From contig DAOVNI010000130.1 of NCBI GenBank assembly GCA_030630315.1, positions 1 through 5,364 of the forward strand: a DNA stretch of 5,364 bases, written 5' to 3'. This DNA is from Phycisphaerae bacterium (GTDB taxonomy: Bacteria > Planctomycetota > Phycisphaerae > Sedimentisphaerales > Anaerobacaceae). The position numbers and the translations under genes were made by a program. A model generated the notes under the pieces. That model was not told the origin of the DNA. It was given only the letters and a program-made list of their open reading frames with translations, and made no database searches. This document shows positions 4,918 to 5,364 of the stretch, one piece after another; position 1 is the stretch's first letter; each line of letters begins with the position of its first letter.

Positions 4918-5364
4918 CTATTTGCTCAGCTTGACAGCCGTGCCGTAAGCTAAAAGTTCAGCGGCACTGCCCACCACACTGGTGGTCATATAGCGAACAT
5001 TGATTATTGCATCCGCTCCCATTTCTGCCGCCTGGTACATCATCCTGTTAGTAGCTGTTGACCGGGCCCTTCCCATCATCTCTGTGTATTCAGTCAATTC
5101 CCCGCCAAGGATTAACCTGATTAGGGCGGACAGGTCTTTGCCAAGCCAGATAGCAAATACCGTATGCCCCTGGACGAGACCGAGAACCTCACGTGTCTCT
5201 CTGCCGGGTATCTCTGTGGAATTCAATAGCAAAACCGTGCGCTCCGGCTCACTAAGCACTGGCGCCTCTTTTGATGTCTTGTATTTCCTTTGTTCGAGGG
5301 CCACTGTCGCCAGGACCACAAGGATACCGCCCAGAAGGCAGAAAACCGCTATCCTGAGCCACCA
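4918..5364 (-). CDS. Membrane-anchored YbjQ/UPF0145 family protein, 5' end outside window
   Basis: The frame is open from the window edge to TAG at 4920-4918, giving 148 visible residues. A GTG at 5319 is the first in-frame start candidate inside the window, but the hydrophobic run continues upstream of it (WWLRIAVFCLLGGILVV and on) and no ribosome site precedes it. The true start is therefore probably just beyond the edge, with residues 1-22 as a membrane helix. After a short polar linker, residues about 43-148 form one complete YbjQ/UPF0145 (DUF74) domain: IPGRETREVLGLVQG (52-66), GGELTEYTEMM (87-97), GADAIINVRY (116-125) and AELLAYGTAVKL (135-146). Free-standing YbjQ proteins are about 105 residues and soluble pentamer-type proteins of uncertain, possibly metal-related, function. 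The added helix would tether the domain to the membrane. No terminator follows, so it may read into lepB. Confidence 0.85.
   Translation of the reverse strand, partial: WWLRIAVFCLLGGILVVLATVALEQRKYKTSKEAPVLSEPERTVLLLNSTEIPGRETREVLGLVQGHTVFAIWLGKDLSALIRLILGGELTEYTEMMGRARSTATNRMMYQAAEMGADAIINVRYMTTSVVGSAAELLAYGTAVKLSK

Noticed and set aside
1..5364. Mobile element, CRISPR array, toxin-antitoxin or defence system
   Set aside because: No regularly spaced repeats, transposase or integrase motifs, or paired small toxin/antitoxin frames were found on either strand.

Overview
The window looks like chromosomal DNA of a planctomycete, most likely of the class Phycisphaerae. That placement is inferred from gene content, not from a marker gene. 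Three things point there: a secreted enzyme that ends in a single dockerin-like Ca-binding repeat plus an FN3-like tail of the kind common in these genomes (key segments SHDVYFGT and TTYYWRIDEVN); a type I signal peptidase of about 508 residues with a Cys4 zinc-ribbon insert and a large beta-rich insert; and a secreted DUF2330 protein. Base composition is moderate, coding density is low, and starts are mixed (ATG and GTG).

Layout, left to right. (1) 1-885, minus: 5' part of a secreted DUF2330 protein, cut by the window edge. (2) 886-1112: short intergenic stretch with a strong intrinsic terminator (1050-1080) for the next gene. (3) 1113-2474, minus: secreted endonuclease/exonuclease/phosphatase (EEP) fold enzyme with dockerin and FN3-like domains, started at GTG behind a near-perfect Shine-Dalgarno. 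(4) 2475-2849: divergent regulatory region. It holds a minus promoter with a foldable leader, one or two plus promoters, and a 10-bp inverted repeat whose arms touch the -35 boxes of both outward promoters. (5) 2850-3203, plus: small lipoprotein, probably the 5' remnant of a longer gene, running 32 bp into the end of the next gene. (6) 3172-4698, minus: signal peptidase I (lepB). (7) 4699-4917: lepB leader and promoter with a 42-bp palindromic repeat. (8) 4918-5364, minus: membrane-anchored YbjQ/UPF0145 protein, 5' end outside the window.

The genes do not form one obvious pathway. The common theme is the cell envelope: three of the five products carry export signals, one is membrane-tethered, and lepB encodes the protease that would cleave the ordinary (non-lipoprotein) signal peptides. 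I see no CRISPR array, transposase, tRNA, rRNA or recognisable defence system. The observations most worth following are the unusual architecture of the signal peptidase, the symmetrical divergent promoter region, the three-way-junction fold in the EEP leader, and the truncated lipoprotein gene.
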